A stretch of 64,000 nucleotides of DNA from Bacteroidales bacterium. Its GTDB lineage: Bacteria > Bacteroidota > Bacteroidia > Bacteroidales > UBA4181. Both the position numbers and the translations under genes were made by a program. The notes beneath the pieces were generated by a model. That model made no database searches and was not told the origin of the DNA. It saw nothing but the letters and a program-made list of their open reading frames with translations. Position 1 is the first letter of the stretch; every line of letters begins with the position of its first letter. The stretch covers positions 17,781 through 81,780 of the forward strand of contig JAFWVY010000038.1 of assembly GCA_017523725.1 (NCBI GenBank), given 5' to 3'. Positions 54,150 through 62,972 of the stretch are shown here, in pieces.

Positions 54150-57100
54150 CTACTGCACCGGTGTACCGGAGGAGCGGCCGCCGTAGGCCACGTTGACGGT
54201 ATAGACCGGATCGCCCGAGGCGACATGAATATCCAAGCCCGGGAACGAGGTCTGCTGGATGTTGGCAATGCTCAGACCGCGTTCGGCCTCGATGCGGCAA
54301 TTCTCGAACGTGAACGCCCCGGCGGGAATGGGCTGCTCGGGATCGCCCACGATGGAACCGGCCGTACGCGCCGTACCCTGTATGTTCCGGATGACGATGT
54401 TCCGGAGCTGCGTACGCGGGGAATACGGCGCATAGTCTTCGACCATGCGCCAGATGAGGTTGGCGGAGATGAACGTGGCCGCATTCTCCAGCGTGATATC
54501 CTCGAAGGTGATGTTCTCCACCGTGCCGCCCCGCGAGGGCTGCGATTTGAAGCGCACGCCGTTCACGTCGGTGCAGCGGCAGCGGCGCACGATGACGTTG
54601 CGGATGCCGCCCGAGATCTCACTGCCCATGGCCACGCCGCCGCCTCCCTGCATGACGCAGTCTTCAACGAGGATGTTTATCGAGGGCAGGCCCACGCGGC
54701 GGCCGTCCTCATTCTTGCCGCTCTTGACGGAGATGCAGTCGTCAGTGACTTTGAAGAAGACGTTGCGGACGGTGACGTCGCTCGACGAGTCGATGTCCAC
54801 GCCGTCGGAACTCGGCACATAGGACGTGACGCTGATGTGCAGGTCGGAAATGTCGAAGCCGTGCGTATAGAGCACATGCAGGCACCACGAGGCGTGGTCG
54901 GTCATGGTGAGATCGGAGATGCTGCCGCCGTCGCACGCCGTGAAACAGAGCATGCGGGGCCGGCCCCAGTGGCCGTCCTTATTCCGGGTGTTGCTCCACT
55001 CCTGCCCGCGGCCTTCGATGGCGCCGCCGCCATACACCCGCACGCGGCGGCTGCGGTCGAAGTTGAGCAGGGCACAGCGGAACTGCTGTCCCTCCCCTTC
55101 GAAACGCGTGGAGATAATCGGGAAGTCGTCGGAATCGACCGTCGATACCAGCGTGGCGCCTTTCTCGATGCGCAGGTCCACGCCGTCCTTGAAGAACAAG
55201 GCGCCGGTGAGATAGCGTCCGGCCGGCACCACAACGATGCCGCCGCCGTTCTGGTGTGCCGCGTCAGCCGCCTTCTGCAGGGCGGAGGTCGTGACGGTCT
55301 CGCCATCGGCTATCGCGCCGAAATCTTTGACATTGAATTCCTTATTCGATTTCGTAAGGGTCAGCACCTTGCTGTCGTATCCGCCGATGGTGAGTTCCAC
55401 GCGGGTCTTGCCGTCCACCACTTCGAACGGTATCTCCGTAACGGTGCCTGTAAAGCCGTCCCAGGCACTGACACGGCCGACGGCATCCAACACGACGGTG
55501 AAAGTCTGCTCACGCACGCCTTCGTTGAACACGAAGTAGAGGTCGCCGTCGCTCAGCACGCGGTGGGTGTAGCGGATGCTGTCGGTGGGCAGCACGACTT
55601 CCTTGAGGCCCATCCGGTCGCGGATGGAGGCGATGGTGACCCAAGCCTGCAGCGTGGACGAACGTTGGCGCTGCGCACCGCCGTTGTTATTGTTGCTGCG
55701 CGGAGCCCTGGCGGATGCTGTCTGCGCCTGCAGGGCATCGGGCGACAGGATGCTGTAATAGCTGTCGGTCGGCCCCGACAGGTAGCCGCCTTCGGGCCGG
55801 ACGGCCTCGATGGCAAGTTCGGGTTCAGGCATCGCGGCCGCCACAGCCGGGGTCCAGCGCTCCAGCGGCTCATAAACGGCGCCGGGCAGGTCCGGGAAAG
55901 GCTTCAGTTCGGTGAACGTCTTGCCCACCAGATAACTCGGACGGCCGCCCCAGAAGAGCACCTTGCCGCCGGAAGCCAGGAACTCCGATATGCGGTTGAA
56001 TGCGGTCTCGGACATCACGTCCATGAACGGAATGACAAGGGTGTTGTATTTCTGTCCGCTGAGGTTCTCCAGGTAACCGGAGCCGACCTTCAGCGCCTCG
56101 GCAAAGGCATCGTCGTCGGCATAGTCGAAATCGACCTGATGCCGCAGCAGCATCTGCGAGAGGTCGCTCAGGTGCCAGTACACGGCATTGTTGCCGAGCC
56201 ACATCGACATGATGGGATAGTACATGAGCACGCGGGCCCCGGGCACGCCGGCAGAGAAGAGATACGACATGCGGTTGATGTAGTCGGCCAGCGGTTTCAT
56301 GTCAGGCCGGCCGGCCAGGCTTTCGGCCGTAACCGACTTGGAACTCCAGAAGTTGTATTCAAAATGATTTATTCCTCTGGCTATCTGATGGTTGATGACG
56401 TATTTACTGCGCTGCAGACCGCCGCTCACGGCGCCCATCGTCTCGCTGAACGCCCGCGGCTTGCCATACATGTGCGAAACCGAGGAGGCCAGTTTCGGGA
56501 AGTCGTTGTCCACACCGGGCGCGACATGGTTGCTGATGACGTCCACACCGGGAATCTGGATGCGGTTCAGCACGCGGAAGAAGTCGCCGTCGGCATCGAC
56601 GCAGACCGGCATGATGTGCTCGTTGTTGAGGTGGGTGATATGGGCCATGCCGTGTGCTTCGCACCAGTCGGCCTGGCGCTTGAAGAAATGGTCGGCGAAC
56701 ATGCGCGACCAGACATCCCAGTAGTCGGCCTTGACCCGTTTCTCGAACTCGGTGCGCTGCGGCGCGAAGAAGGAGGCCAGGTACGGGGTCGGATCGTAGC
56801 CTTTCCAGAGCATGAAGGTGTCGGTCATGGCAGGTGTCCACGGCGTGTACATGTATTCGGGTTCGTCACCGCGGAAGCCCAGCACGGTGCGGCCCAGCTC
56901 GTCGCCCAGGGCCTTTGCGGCCGCCTCGTGGGTCCAGCGGATGAACTGGTCCACGGCCGCCGGATTGAGGTGGTCGTGCAGGAAGTTGGTCGTATCCTTG
57001 CCCCGGCTCTCGAGGTTGACGGCCCGGGTGTCGCCGCTCTTGTGGGCGTAGCCCGCGAAAATGACGGTCCAGTCGCTGGTGCCGGCGCTGAAATCCATGT

Positions 57101-57662
57101 GGCCGTCGGCAATCTCAATGGTCCGGTTGGGCCGGCCGGACGAAACGGCCACGGCGCTCACCGCCCCCGCCGGCACTTCGTAGTTCCGGAGCACCGTACC
57201 GGCCGGCACTTCGAGTTTGTCGTCGTACGAGACCAGCGCCCACATCTTGAGGTCGGGCCGCTCGCGCGAGAACAGGCCGCCGGCAAAGCCGCTGGGGTAC
57301 TTGGCGTCGTCGATGAGCCAGACTTTCATGTTGCGTTTTTTCGCTTCCTTGACGGCCGCCTTGATCATCTTGAACCAGCCGTCCGACAGGTATTCATAAG
57401 GGAAATTATACCCCGGTTCGATGTTGACGACGCGGGTGCCGGCCTGCTGCATCAGGTCGAGGTCGTTCTTCATGATGGCGGCGTTCATGTCGCCTTCCCA
57501 GCCCCACAGGATATGGCTGGCAAATTCCACGGGCGGCAACTGGAAGTGCTGCTGCATTTCCTTGGCACTCAGGTCCTGGATGCCCTGCCAGCTCTTGATC
57601 TGGGCCGTGGCGGCACCGCACAGGCCGATGGCGCACAGTGCCAGGAGAAAGACTCGTTTCAT
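54150..57662 (-). CDS. Secreted two-domain glycosidase: GH106-like domain plus GH28-like domain
   Basis: A 1170-residue protein with signal peptide MKRVFLLALCAIGLCGAATA. The N-terminal part (about 22-770) has features of GH106 alpha-L-rhamnosidase-like enzymes: WGWEGDMNAAIMKNDLDLMQ, LSDGWFKMIKAAVKEAKKRN, VWLIDDAKYPSGFAGGLF and an acidic GFRGDEPEYMYTP block near 266. The C-terminal part (about 773-1150) is a GH28/pectate-lyase-like beta-helix: KDFGAIADGETVTTSALQKA, then DGVDIDSSSDVTVRNVFF and TDDCISVKSGKNEDG near 950-980. GH28 normally has a catalytic-site His in GHG, but here the block is QGGGGVAMGSEISGG, so that His is missing. The expected target is a rhamnose-galacturonate polymer such as rhamnogalacturonan, but substrate is not proven. 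Confidence 0.85.
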   Translation of the reverse strand: MKRVFLLALCAIGLCGAATAQIKSWQGIQDLSAKEMQQHFQLPPVEFASHILWGWEGDMNAAIMKNDLDLMQQAGTRVVNIEPGYNFPYEYLSDGWFKMIKAAVKEAKKRNMKVWLIDDAKYPSGFAGGLFSRERPDLKMWALVSYDDKLEVPAGTVLRNYEVPAGAVSAVAVSSGRPNRTIEIADGHMDFSAGTSDWTVIFAGYAHKSGDTRAVNLESRGKDTTNFLHDHLNPAAVDQFIRWTHEAAAKALGDELGRTVLGFRGDEPEYMYTPWTPAMTDTFMLWKGYDPTPYLASFFAPQRTEFEKRVKADYWDVWSRMFADHFFKRQADWCEAHGMAHITHLNNEHIMPVCVDADGDFFRVLNRIQIPGVDVISNHVAPGVDNDFPKLASSVSHMYGKPRAFSETMGAVSGGLQRSKYVINHQIARGINHFEYNFWSSKSVTAESLAGRPDMKPLADYINRMSYLFSAGVPGARVLMYYPIMSMWLGNNAVYWHLSDLSQMLLRHQVDFDYADDDAFAEALKVGSGYLENLSGQKYNTLVIPFMDVMSETAFNRISEFLASGGKVLFWGGRPSYLVGKTFTELKPFPDLPGAVYEPLERWTPAVAAAMPEPELAIEAVRPEGGYLSGPTDSYYSILSPDALQAQTASARAPRSNNNNGGAQRQRSSTLQAWVTIASIRDRMGLKEVVLPTDSIRYTHRVLSDGDLYFVFNEGVREQTFTVVLDAVGRVSAWDGFTGTVTEIPFEVVDGKTRVELTIGGYDSKVLTLTKSNKEFNVKDFGAIADGETVTTSALQKAADAAHQNGGGIVVVPAGRYLTGALFFKDGVDLRIEKGATLVSTVDSDDFPIISTRFEGEGQQFRCALLNFDRSRRVRVYGGGAIEGRGQEWSNTRNKDGHWGRPRMLCFTACDGGSISDLTMTDHASWCLHVLYTHGFDISDLHISVTSYVPSSDGVDIDSSSDVTVRNVFFKVTDDCISVKSGKNEDGRRVGLPSINILVEDCVMQGGGGVAMGSEISGGIRNVIVRRCRCTDVNGVRFKSQPSRGGTVENITFEDITLENAATFISANLIWRMVEDYAPYSPRTQLRNIVIRNIQGTARTAGSIVGDPEQPIPAGAFTFENCRIEAERGLSIANIQQTSFPGLDIHVASGDPVYTVNVAYGGRSSGTPVQ

Positions 57663-57667
57663 GGTAT

Positions 57668-59221
57668 TTACGATTGAGGGATTTCTTGTTTATGTTCGAA
57701 CAGATGGCATACAATGCCTGCGAAGGCCCACTTGCACAGGTGCATCGGCAGCCAGTAGCGCAGCACGACAGGCGATGCGAACGTGGTGGTGGCGTAATAG
57801 ACGAAGGCGAAACAGACGAGCAGCCAGAGCGTCCAGGCCGTCCCGGCGGGTATCTGCAACTGTTTTTTCTTAAGGAGGAGCATCACGGCAGCGTAGAGCC
57901 ACAGCAGCCAGGTGAGACATTCGTACACCGTCAGGCCGGGCGTGATTTTCGGGAAGAAATCGTGCCGGGCCCGCAGGACGAGGTCTCCGGGCAGGCCAAA
58001 CCAGGCCGGGAGATACGTATTGTCTATGGCGACCTCGCGGTAGGGGCCCATGATGTCGTAATGTGACGGAAGGAATATCTGTTTTACATTGGGCCACAGA
58101 TAGTGCTTGATGAATGCGCCCGGATAATGCAGAATGAGGTAAGTGCCGTAGCGCCGGTAGAGGCCGGCGAGTTCAATCCACAGGTAACCGTACGACTTGT
58201 CCTGGTCTATCTTGAGTGTCTGGCGGTAGCCCAGATACTGCTTGAGCGGATAGTCTTTCTGCCACATGAGCGAGGCGGTGGCTTCGGTGCCGCCGCGGGT
58301 CGCCTCGGCAATCTGCTCCTTGCGCAACGAGAGGAACAGGTGCAGGTTCTGCATTTCTAGTTCATCGAACCGGAGGGAATCGGTTTCGATGTACGGCAGC
58401 GCATGGATGGCATTGTTGAGCAGCTGCCAGCCGTCGAAACCCGTTGAGAACTGGCGTTTTCCGTAAATGTCCTCCATATTGCGGTTGATATTGTGGTGGA
58501 ACTGCACCAGAATCAGCGCGACCGGCAGCAGCAGAAGCCATTTGACGCGGCCGCGCAGGCAGAGCAGCATCGGCACAATGGCCAGCGGGAAGAACATGGC
58601 CGAATAGCGGACGTACAGCAAAGCCCAGAAGGCCAGCAGGAATCCCAGGAAGGAGACGAGGTTCCGCTCGTGGGCGTAGATGATCAGGAAGGTGAGCATC
58701 AGGTATATCAGCAGGCAGAACAGCACGTCGGACATCAGCGTGAAGGTCATGTACAGGGCGGCTGGATGCAGCGCGATGGCGAGGTCGAGCGCCAGCCGGA
58801 GCCAGGTGCGCCGGACGGGAAAATAATAGCGCAGTACCAGCAGGATGAACGCGGTCGCGAGGATGTAGAACAGCATCTGCACGATCATCACGTTCTGGAC
58901 GGCCGACGAGAAAAAGGCGGCGAAACGCAGGAACTGTGCATAGCCGGTCGGACGGAAAAAGGTAAAGGCGTTGCGCGCGGCAAACTCCACGTAGCCCATC
59001 GAATCGGACATGGTGTTCGGCAGCGGATAGCAGACGATGAGCAGGATGAACGCGAGCACGCCCGTCAATATGGGGATAAGCCTTTCGGGGCGTTGCTCCC
59101 GACCAAAGGCAAAGGTCCGGAATTGTCGCCAGAATCCGCGGGGTTTCGGAGCGGCGGGCGGCACAGGATGCTTGGCAGACGCAGCCCGTTTGCCTGGAGC
59201 GGTACGTTGGTTTGGTTTCAT
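57668..59221 (-). CDS. Polytopic membrane protein, possible GT-C-type glycosyltransferase
   Basis: A 517-residue protein with a basic Pro/Ala-rich cytoplasmic N-terminus (about 45 residues) and about ten to eleven membrane segments. Its first extracytoplasmic loop (PLPNTMSDSMGYVEFAARNA) has the acidic spacing seen in GT-C/PMT-like lipid-phosphosugar transferases. A large soluble loop (about 250-400) with many Tyr and acidic residues follows. No family is assigned with confidence. It ends 5 bases before the glycosidase gene, and both appear to be driven by a -7 box at 59253-59260. Confidence 0.65.
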   Translation of the reverse strand: MKPNQRTAPGKRAASAKHPVPPAAPKPRGFWRQFRTFAFGREQRPERLIPILTGVLAFILLIVCYPLPNTMSDSMGYVEFAARNAFTFFRPTGYAQFLRFAAFFSSAVQNVMIVQMLFYILATAFILLVLRYYFPVRRTWLRLALDLAIALHPAALYMTFTLMSDVLFCLLIYLMLTFLIIYAHERNLVSFLGFLLAFWALLYVRYSAMFFPLAIVPMLLCLRGRVKWLLLLPVALILVQFHHNINRNMEDIYGKRQFSTGFDGWQLLNNAIHALPYIETDSLRFDELEMQNLHLFLSLRKEQIAEATRGGTEATASLMWQKDYPLKQYLGYRQTLKIDQDKSYGYLWIELAGLYRRYGTYLILHYPGAFIKHYLWPNVKQIFLPSHYDIMGPYREVAIDNTYLPAWFGLPGDLVLRARHDFFPKITPGLTVYECLTWLLWLYAAVMLLLKKKQLQIPAGTAWTLWLLVCFAFVYYATTTFASPVVLRYWLPMHLCKWAFAGIVCHLFEHKQEIPQS

Positions 59222-59252
59222 AAGCAGTTTCTCAGCAAATGCGTATAATATG

Positions 59253-59260
59253 CAAATATA
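59253..59260 (-). promoter_or_regulatory. -7 box for the membrane-protein/glycosidase operon
   Basis: TATATTTG on the minus strand, followed by CATA, lies 31 bases before the ATG at 59221. It sits at the edge of the tRNA terminator (59263-59294). Confidence 0.5.
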
Positions 59261-59262
59261 AC

Positions 59263-59294
59263 AAAAACGGACGACTGCCTGGCAGCGTCCGTTT
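59263..59294 (-). terminator. Rho-independent terminator after tRNA-Ser
   Basis: On the minus strand a 9-bp stem (59286-59294 with 59265-59273) is followed by TTTGTTAT. It lies 12 bases past the tRNA 3' end. Confidence 0.65.
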
Positions 59295-59305
59295 CGGTTT
59301 TGCAG

Positions 59306-59392
59306 CGGAAAGGGGGGGATTCGAACCCCCGGTACGGAAACCCGTACGTCAGTTTAGCAAACTGGTGGTTTCAGCCACTCACCCACCTTTCC
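59306..59392 (-). tRNA. tRNA-Ser (anticodon GCU)
   Basis: An 87-base type II tRNA on the minus strand. The 7-bp acceptor stem pairs 59386-59392 with 59307-59313, and the discriminator is G at 59306. The T arm has the TTCGAAT loop with a GGGGG/CCCCC stem. The anticodon loop TTGCTAA gives GCU (complement at 59356-59358), and a long variable arm (GTACGGGTTTCCGTAC region) identifies Ser. No CCA is encoded. The terminator follows immediately. It reads AGC and AGU codons. Confidence 0.95.
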
Positions 59393-59479
59393 TTACTGGC
59401 TTTGCGGCGGCAAAAGTAGCAACATTCAACGGAATTGCAAAATTATTTTGCAGCCGATGCGCCGGACCGCCGTGCCATA

Positions 59480-62400
59480 TCATGCCTGGGCCATGAATTT
59501 CTCGAATGCCATGATTCCCTGATGGTTGGAATCGAGTTCAGCCGCTGCGGCCAGGAACTTCCGGGCCTGCTCCACATGGCCGAGGCCGTAGTGCCCGAGC
59601 GCCAGCATGTAATTGCAGTGCACCCGGTTGCGGATGTTCAGGTCGCCGTCCCATATCTGCAGGTCGGGCAGTGACACGGCAAAGTAGTCCATGTGCACGT
59701 CATCGAAAATATGCTGCTCGCCGAAGTTCACCAGCTTGTAGAAACGGCCGTTGGCTTCGTTGTCGCGGTGCAGTTTCCGGAGGGCGGCACCCTGGTAGAA
59801 GATCTTGTCGGGCTTGGCGTCGTTGTAATAGAGCGCGGCGGCCGGTTCGGTCGGGCCGTTCACGGCCTTCTCCCAGCAAGCCTTGGCCTGCTGCAGGTCG
59901 CCGAGGCCTTCGAAGGCGCAGCCCATGTAATAATAGAAGTCGTTCTCCTGCGCACCGAAGAGCTTCCCCTCACCCAGATGGTGCGGATACTCCAGGCACT
60001 CGCGCAGCAGTTCCACGGCCTCCGCGAAACGCCGGGCGGCAATGGCCTGACGGGCCAGTTCAACGCGCGATATCTGGTACTGCGCCGGCACTTTGCCTTC
60101 GCCGCCCTCCCAGGGATGGAAGGTGTGCGCATCGAGTTTCTCCATGGCTTCGCGATAGGCGCCGGTCATGTTGAGCAGGGTGATTTCCTCAAGGATGAGG
60201 TCGTCACGCTGCGCCACGACTTCCGGATGGGCCTGCAGGCGTTCGAGACGCTGCAGATGGTCGCATTGCAGGCTCTTGCAGAGCTGGTCGTACTCCATGA
60301 GCATGCGGCTGTCCGACTCGTCCAGCGCATAGGCCTGCTCCATCTGCCGCAGGGCTTCCTGCCGGCGGGCGCGGATTTCGCCTTCGGACGCTCCGGCCCC
60401 GCAGACAACCTGCGGCTTGTTGTAATAAATGAGCGCCAGGTTGCGGTGTACCACGGGATAGGACGGATCGAGCCGGGCCGACAGTTCCCAGTTGGCCAGC
60501 GCGAGGTCGTACTGGCGGGCGTTGTAGTACAGGTTGCCCAGGAAATAAGGCGCATGGGCGTCTTCGGGCGCCAACCGCTTGACCCATTCCAGGCACAGCA
60601 CCGCTTCGGCCCGGTTCGGGAAGCAGTAGTCCGGCGTCCCGGCCAGGGCTTCGGCCAGCAAAGTCTGCAGTTGTTTCCGGACGGCAGCGTCGGACAGCAG
60701 TTGTTCTTCGGTCAGAGGTTCGCCGAGCGGTCCGACGGCACGCGACAGCATGAGGCGGTACCACGCCCAGGCTTTGTAATACAGGGTAAGCGGCGTGACG
60801 GCGCCGTTCGCGGCGGCCAGTTTCCACAGCTCGCAGGCGGCCTCCCAGCATCCGGCGGCAGCGTAGTCCAACGCCAGTTCGTCGTAGTTGTTGGCATCGC
60901 CGCGCATCAGGTCTTGCATCGCCGACAGGCAGGCCTCATCGTGCTGCGCCTGGTACTGTTCGTACATGCAGCCGTAGTTGAACGGATTGATTTTCAGAGA
61001 ATCGGCAATAAAGAGCAGGGCCTCGTCCCCCCGTCCCATCTGACGGAGGATATGGGCCTTGAGCGCACGGGCCTTGTGGTTGTGCCAGTTGCGGACAAGC
61101 GCATGGTCGATTTCCCAGAGGGCGTTCTGCCAGTCGCCGCGCATGACCGAGATCTGGGCGCAGGCGAAATAGCCGGCGTCCTGCCATGCGGCGTTCCAGG
61201 TGGATTTGTAGAACCAGTCGTAGGCTTCGTCGTACTTGCCCTGGTACTTGAGGCAGAGGGCCAGATTGTACAGCGGTTCGCCGTCGTACGGGTTGAGGTT
61301 GCGTTTCTGCAGCACCTTGACCGCCTTGCGCAGATAGGGCTCGGCCTTGGCGAAACGGCCGCGGCGGATGAACCAGAGGCCCATGGCATTGTTGCAGCGT
61401 ACATCGGCGGGGTCGCGGCGGAGTGCCTCCAGATAGTAATCGGTGGCGGACCAGGTGGCGTGCCGGTACTGCTCCAGATGGAGCCCGGTGAGGTAGAGCT
61501 GCTCGTTGGTCTTGATGTCGCCGGGCAGCAGGGCCGCTTCGGCGGCATCGGGCAGCGGCTCCACGGTATCCGGTTCGGGCATCCACGACAGGACACTCCG
61601 GCCGTTCTCGATGAGGTCGAGCTTCAGGGCGCTGAACGGCGTCCGGCCGATATCGATGGTTGTGTCGAAGATCTGTTCCGGCGACAGCGAGGCATCGGTA
61701 TGGAACACTTCGCGGACACCCTCCGCCCCGGTGGCGGTAAGCCGGACGAGCAGCTGCTGGCGGCGCGTGGCGAAGATCTTGACATGCAGCCGTTGCGGGT
61801 CTTTCTCATCCTGGAAAGCATTGATCAGCAAATCTTTGCTGGCATTCTTGACGACACCCAGCTCGCGGTAGGGCAGGAAATACTGCACAAAGGTCTTTTC
61901 CTCATAAGGCATCAGCCAGCTGAAATCGGGCTGGTTCTCGGTATAGACGCCAGCCATCAGTTCGATGTACGGGCCGTCCTCGTCGGTGAGGTTGCGGTCC
62001 CAGGCCCGGCCGAAATCGCCGTTGCCCCAGGTCCACTGTTTCTTGCCGGGCGACACGTGGTGGTCGGCCACATGCAGCATGCCGGCACGGGTGTCGTTCT
62101 CGTAGCCGCCTTCGAAGTTGTATTTCGAACGGGCTATCATATAGGAGGTCGGCACGGGGATGTTCCGGTAATTGGAGATGTCCACACCGGCCGAATAGTC
62201 CATCTTGTAATAGGTGCCGGTCGCCACCGGGAACGAGGAGACGGCGCGCTTGCCGTGGTCGAAGACGGCATGGACGTCGGGCGGGAACACCGACTGGTAC
62301 TGGTCGTTGACCGACACGGCCGGGTTGGCCCACCAGAGGAAGGTCTGCGGGGTCTCGGTCGGATTGTAGAGCCGGCCCTTGATTTCGAGATAGGCGCATC

Positions 62401-62893
62401 CGGGATACAGGGTAAACCCGGCCTGGGCCTGCTGGTGGAACATGCGCTCGCGCTCGTTCACCCAGACCGTCACGCTGCCGTCGGCCTGTTCTTCGATGGT
62501 GCAGTCCACCGGCATGAAGGTCGAAGGACGGTGATGCTGCGGCCAGTTGAACTCGATGCCGCCCGAGATCCACGGGCCGGCCAGTCCCACCAATGCCGGT
62601 TTGACAACCTGGTTATAATAGATGAAATGGCGCTGTTTGATTTTGTCATACGCCATCTGCACCCGTCCGCCCAGTTCGGGCAGAATCATCACTTTGATAT
62701 ATTCATTTTCCAGATATACTGCCTGATACGCCTTATCCGAAGGTTTGTCGGCTATGGATTCGATGACCGGATAGGGATAGACAACGCCGCTGCTGCCTTG
62801 ATAGACGCGGTTTTCAAGAAATACGGGCATTTTTTCGGGATGTCCTATCTCGTAGGTGGGTATCGTCACCTGTTCTTTCCAAGCTTTGACCAT
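59480..62893 (-). CDS. Large DUF5107-TPR protein
   Basis: A 1137-residue protein. The N-terminal third (about 1-440) has the DUF5107-type beta-sandwich, with a galactose-mutarotase-like look: LPELGGRVQMAYDKIKQRHF, GPWISGGIEFNWPQHHRPST and LEIKGRLYNPTETPQTFLWW. From about 530 on it is a long series of TPR-like helices, for example YYLEALRRDPADVRCNNAMG, NAMGLWFIRRGRFAKAEPYL and LALCLKYQGKYDEAYDWFYK, then repeated blocks to the end. No signal peptide is seen, so it appears cytoplasmic or exported by another route. ATG at 62893 is chosen; the frame to 63106 overlaps the divergent gene. A role in sugar metabolism is only a guess. Divergent promoters lie between it and the SGNH gene. Confidence 0.85.
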   Translation of the reverse strand: MVKAWKEQVTIPTYEIGHPEKMPVFLENRVYQGSSGVVYPYPVIESIADKPSDKAYQAVYLENEYIKVMILPELGGRVQMAYDKIKQRHFIYYNQVVKPALVGLAGPWISGGIEFNWPQHHRPSTFMPVDCTIEEQADGSVTVWVNERERMFHQQAQAGFTLYPGCAYLEIKGRLYNPTETPQTFLWWANPAVSVNDQYQSVFPPDVHAVFDHGKRAVSSFPVATGTYYKMDYSAGVDISNYRNIPVPTSYMIARSKYNFEGGYENDTRAGMLHVADHHVSPGKKQWTWGNGDFGRAWDRNLTDEDGPYIELMAGVYTENQPDFSWLMPYEEKTFVQYFLPYRELGVVKNASKDLLINAFQDEKDPQRLHVKIFATRRQQLLVRLTATGAEGVREVFHTDASLSPEQIFDTTIDIGRTPFSALKLDLIENGRSVLSWMPEPDTVEPLPDAAEAALLPGDIKTNEQLYLTGLHLEQYRHATWSATDYYLEALRRDPADVRCNNAMGLWFIRRGRFAKAEPYLRKAVKVLQKRNLNPYDGEPLYNLALCLKYQGKYDEAYDWFYKSTWNAAWQDAGYFACAQISVMRGDWQNALWEIDHALVRNWHNHKARALKAHILRQMGRGDEALLFIADSLKINPFNYGCMYEQYQAQHDEACLSAMQDLMRGDANNYDELALDYAAAGCWEAACELWKLAAANGAVTPLTLYYKAWAWYRLMLSRAVGPLGEPLTEEQLLSDAAVRKQLQTLLAEALAGTPDYCFPNRAEAVLCLEWVKRLAPEDAHAPYFLGNLYYNARQYDLALANWELSARLDPSYPVVHRNLALIYYNKPQVVCGAGASEGEIRARRQEALRQMEQAYALDESDSRMLMEYDQLCKSLQCDHLQRLERLQAHPEVVAQRDDLILEEITLLNMTGAYREAMEKLDAHTFHPWEGGEGKVPAQYQISRVELARQAIAARRFAEAVELLRECLEYPHHLGEGKLFGAQENDFYYYMGCAFEGLGDLQQAKACWEKAVNGPTEPAAALYYNDAKPDKIFYQGAALRKLHRDNEANGRFYKLVNFGEQHIFDDVHMDYFAVSLPDLQIWDGDLNIRNRVHCNYMLALGHYGLGHVEQARKFLAAAAELDSNHQGIMAFEKFMAQA

Positions 62894-62918
62894 GGTTTTC
62901 GTTGTAAATATGAGGTGA

Positions 62919-62926
62919 CAAATATA
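62919..62926 (-). promoter_or_regulatory. -7 box for the DUF5107-TPR gene
   Basis: TATATTTG on the minus strand lies 25 bases before the ATG at 62893. Confidence 0.5.
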
Positions 62927-62938
62927 CGAGAAAAAAAG

Positions 62939-62946
62939 TAACTTTG
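62939..62946 (+). promoter_or_regulatory. -7 box for the SGNH hydrolase gene
   Basis: TAACTTTG on the plus strand, followed by CAGG, matches TAnnTTTG, 26 bases before the ATG at 62973. It is back to back with the promoter of the DUF5107-TPR gene. Confidence 0.55.
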
Positions 62947-62972
62947 CAGGATGTAACAAAACACCTGACAAC

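Noticed and set aside
54225..57677. A 1150-codon open frame on the plus strand, antisense to the glycosidase
   Set aside because: It mirrors the glycosidase gene, has no recognisable domain or signal, and long antisense frames are expected in G+C-rich coding DNA.
59693..62941. A 1082-codon open frame on the plus strand opposite the DUF5107-TPR gene
   Set aside because: Antisense shadow of a gene with clear TPR-like repeats; its own sequence is repetitive Val/Gly/Arg with no family.
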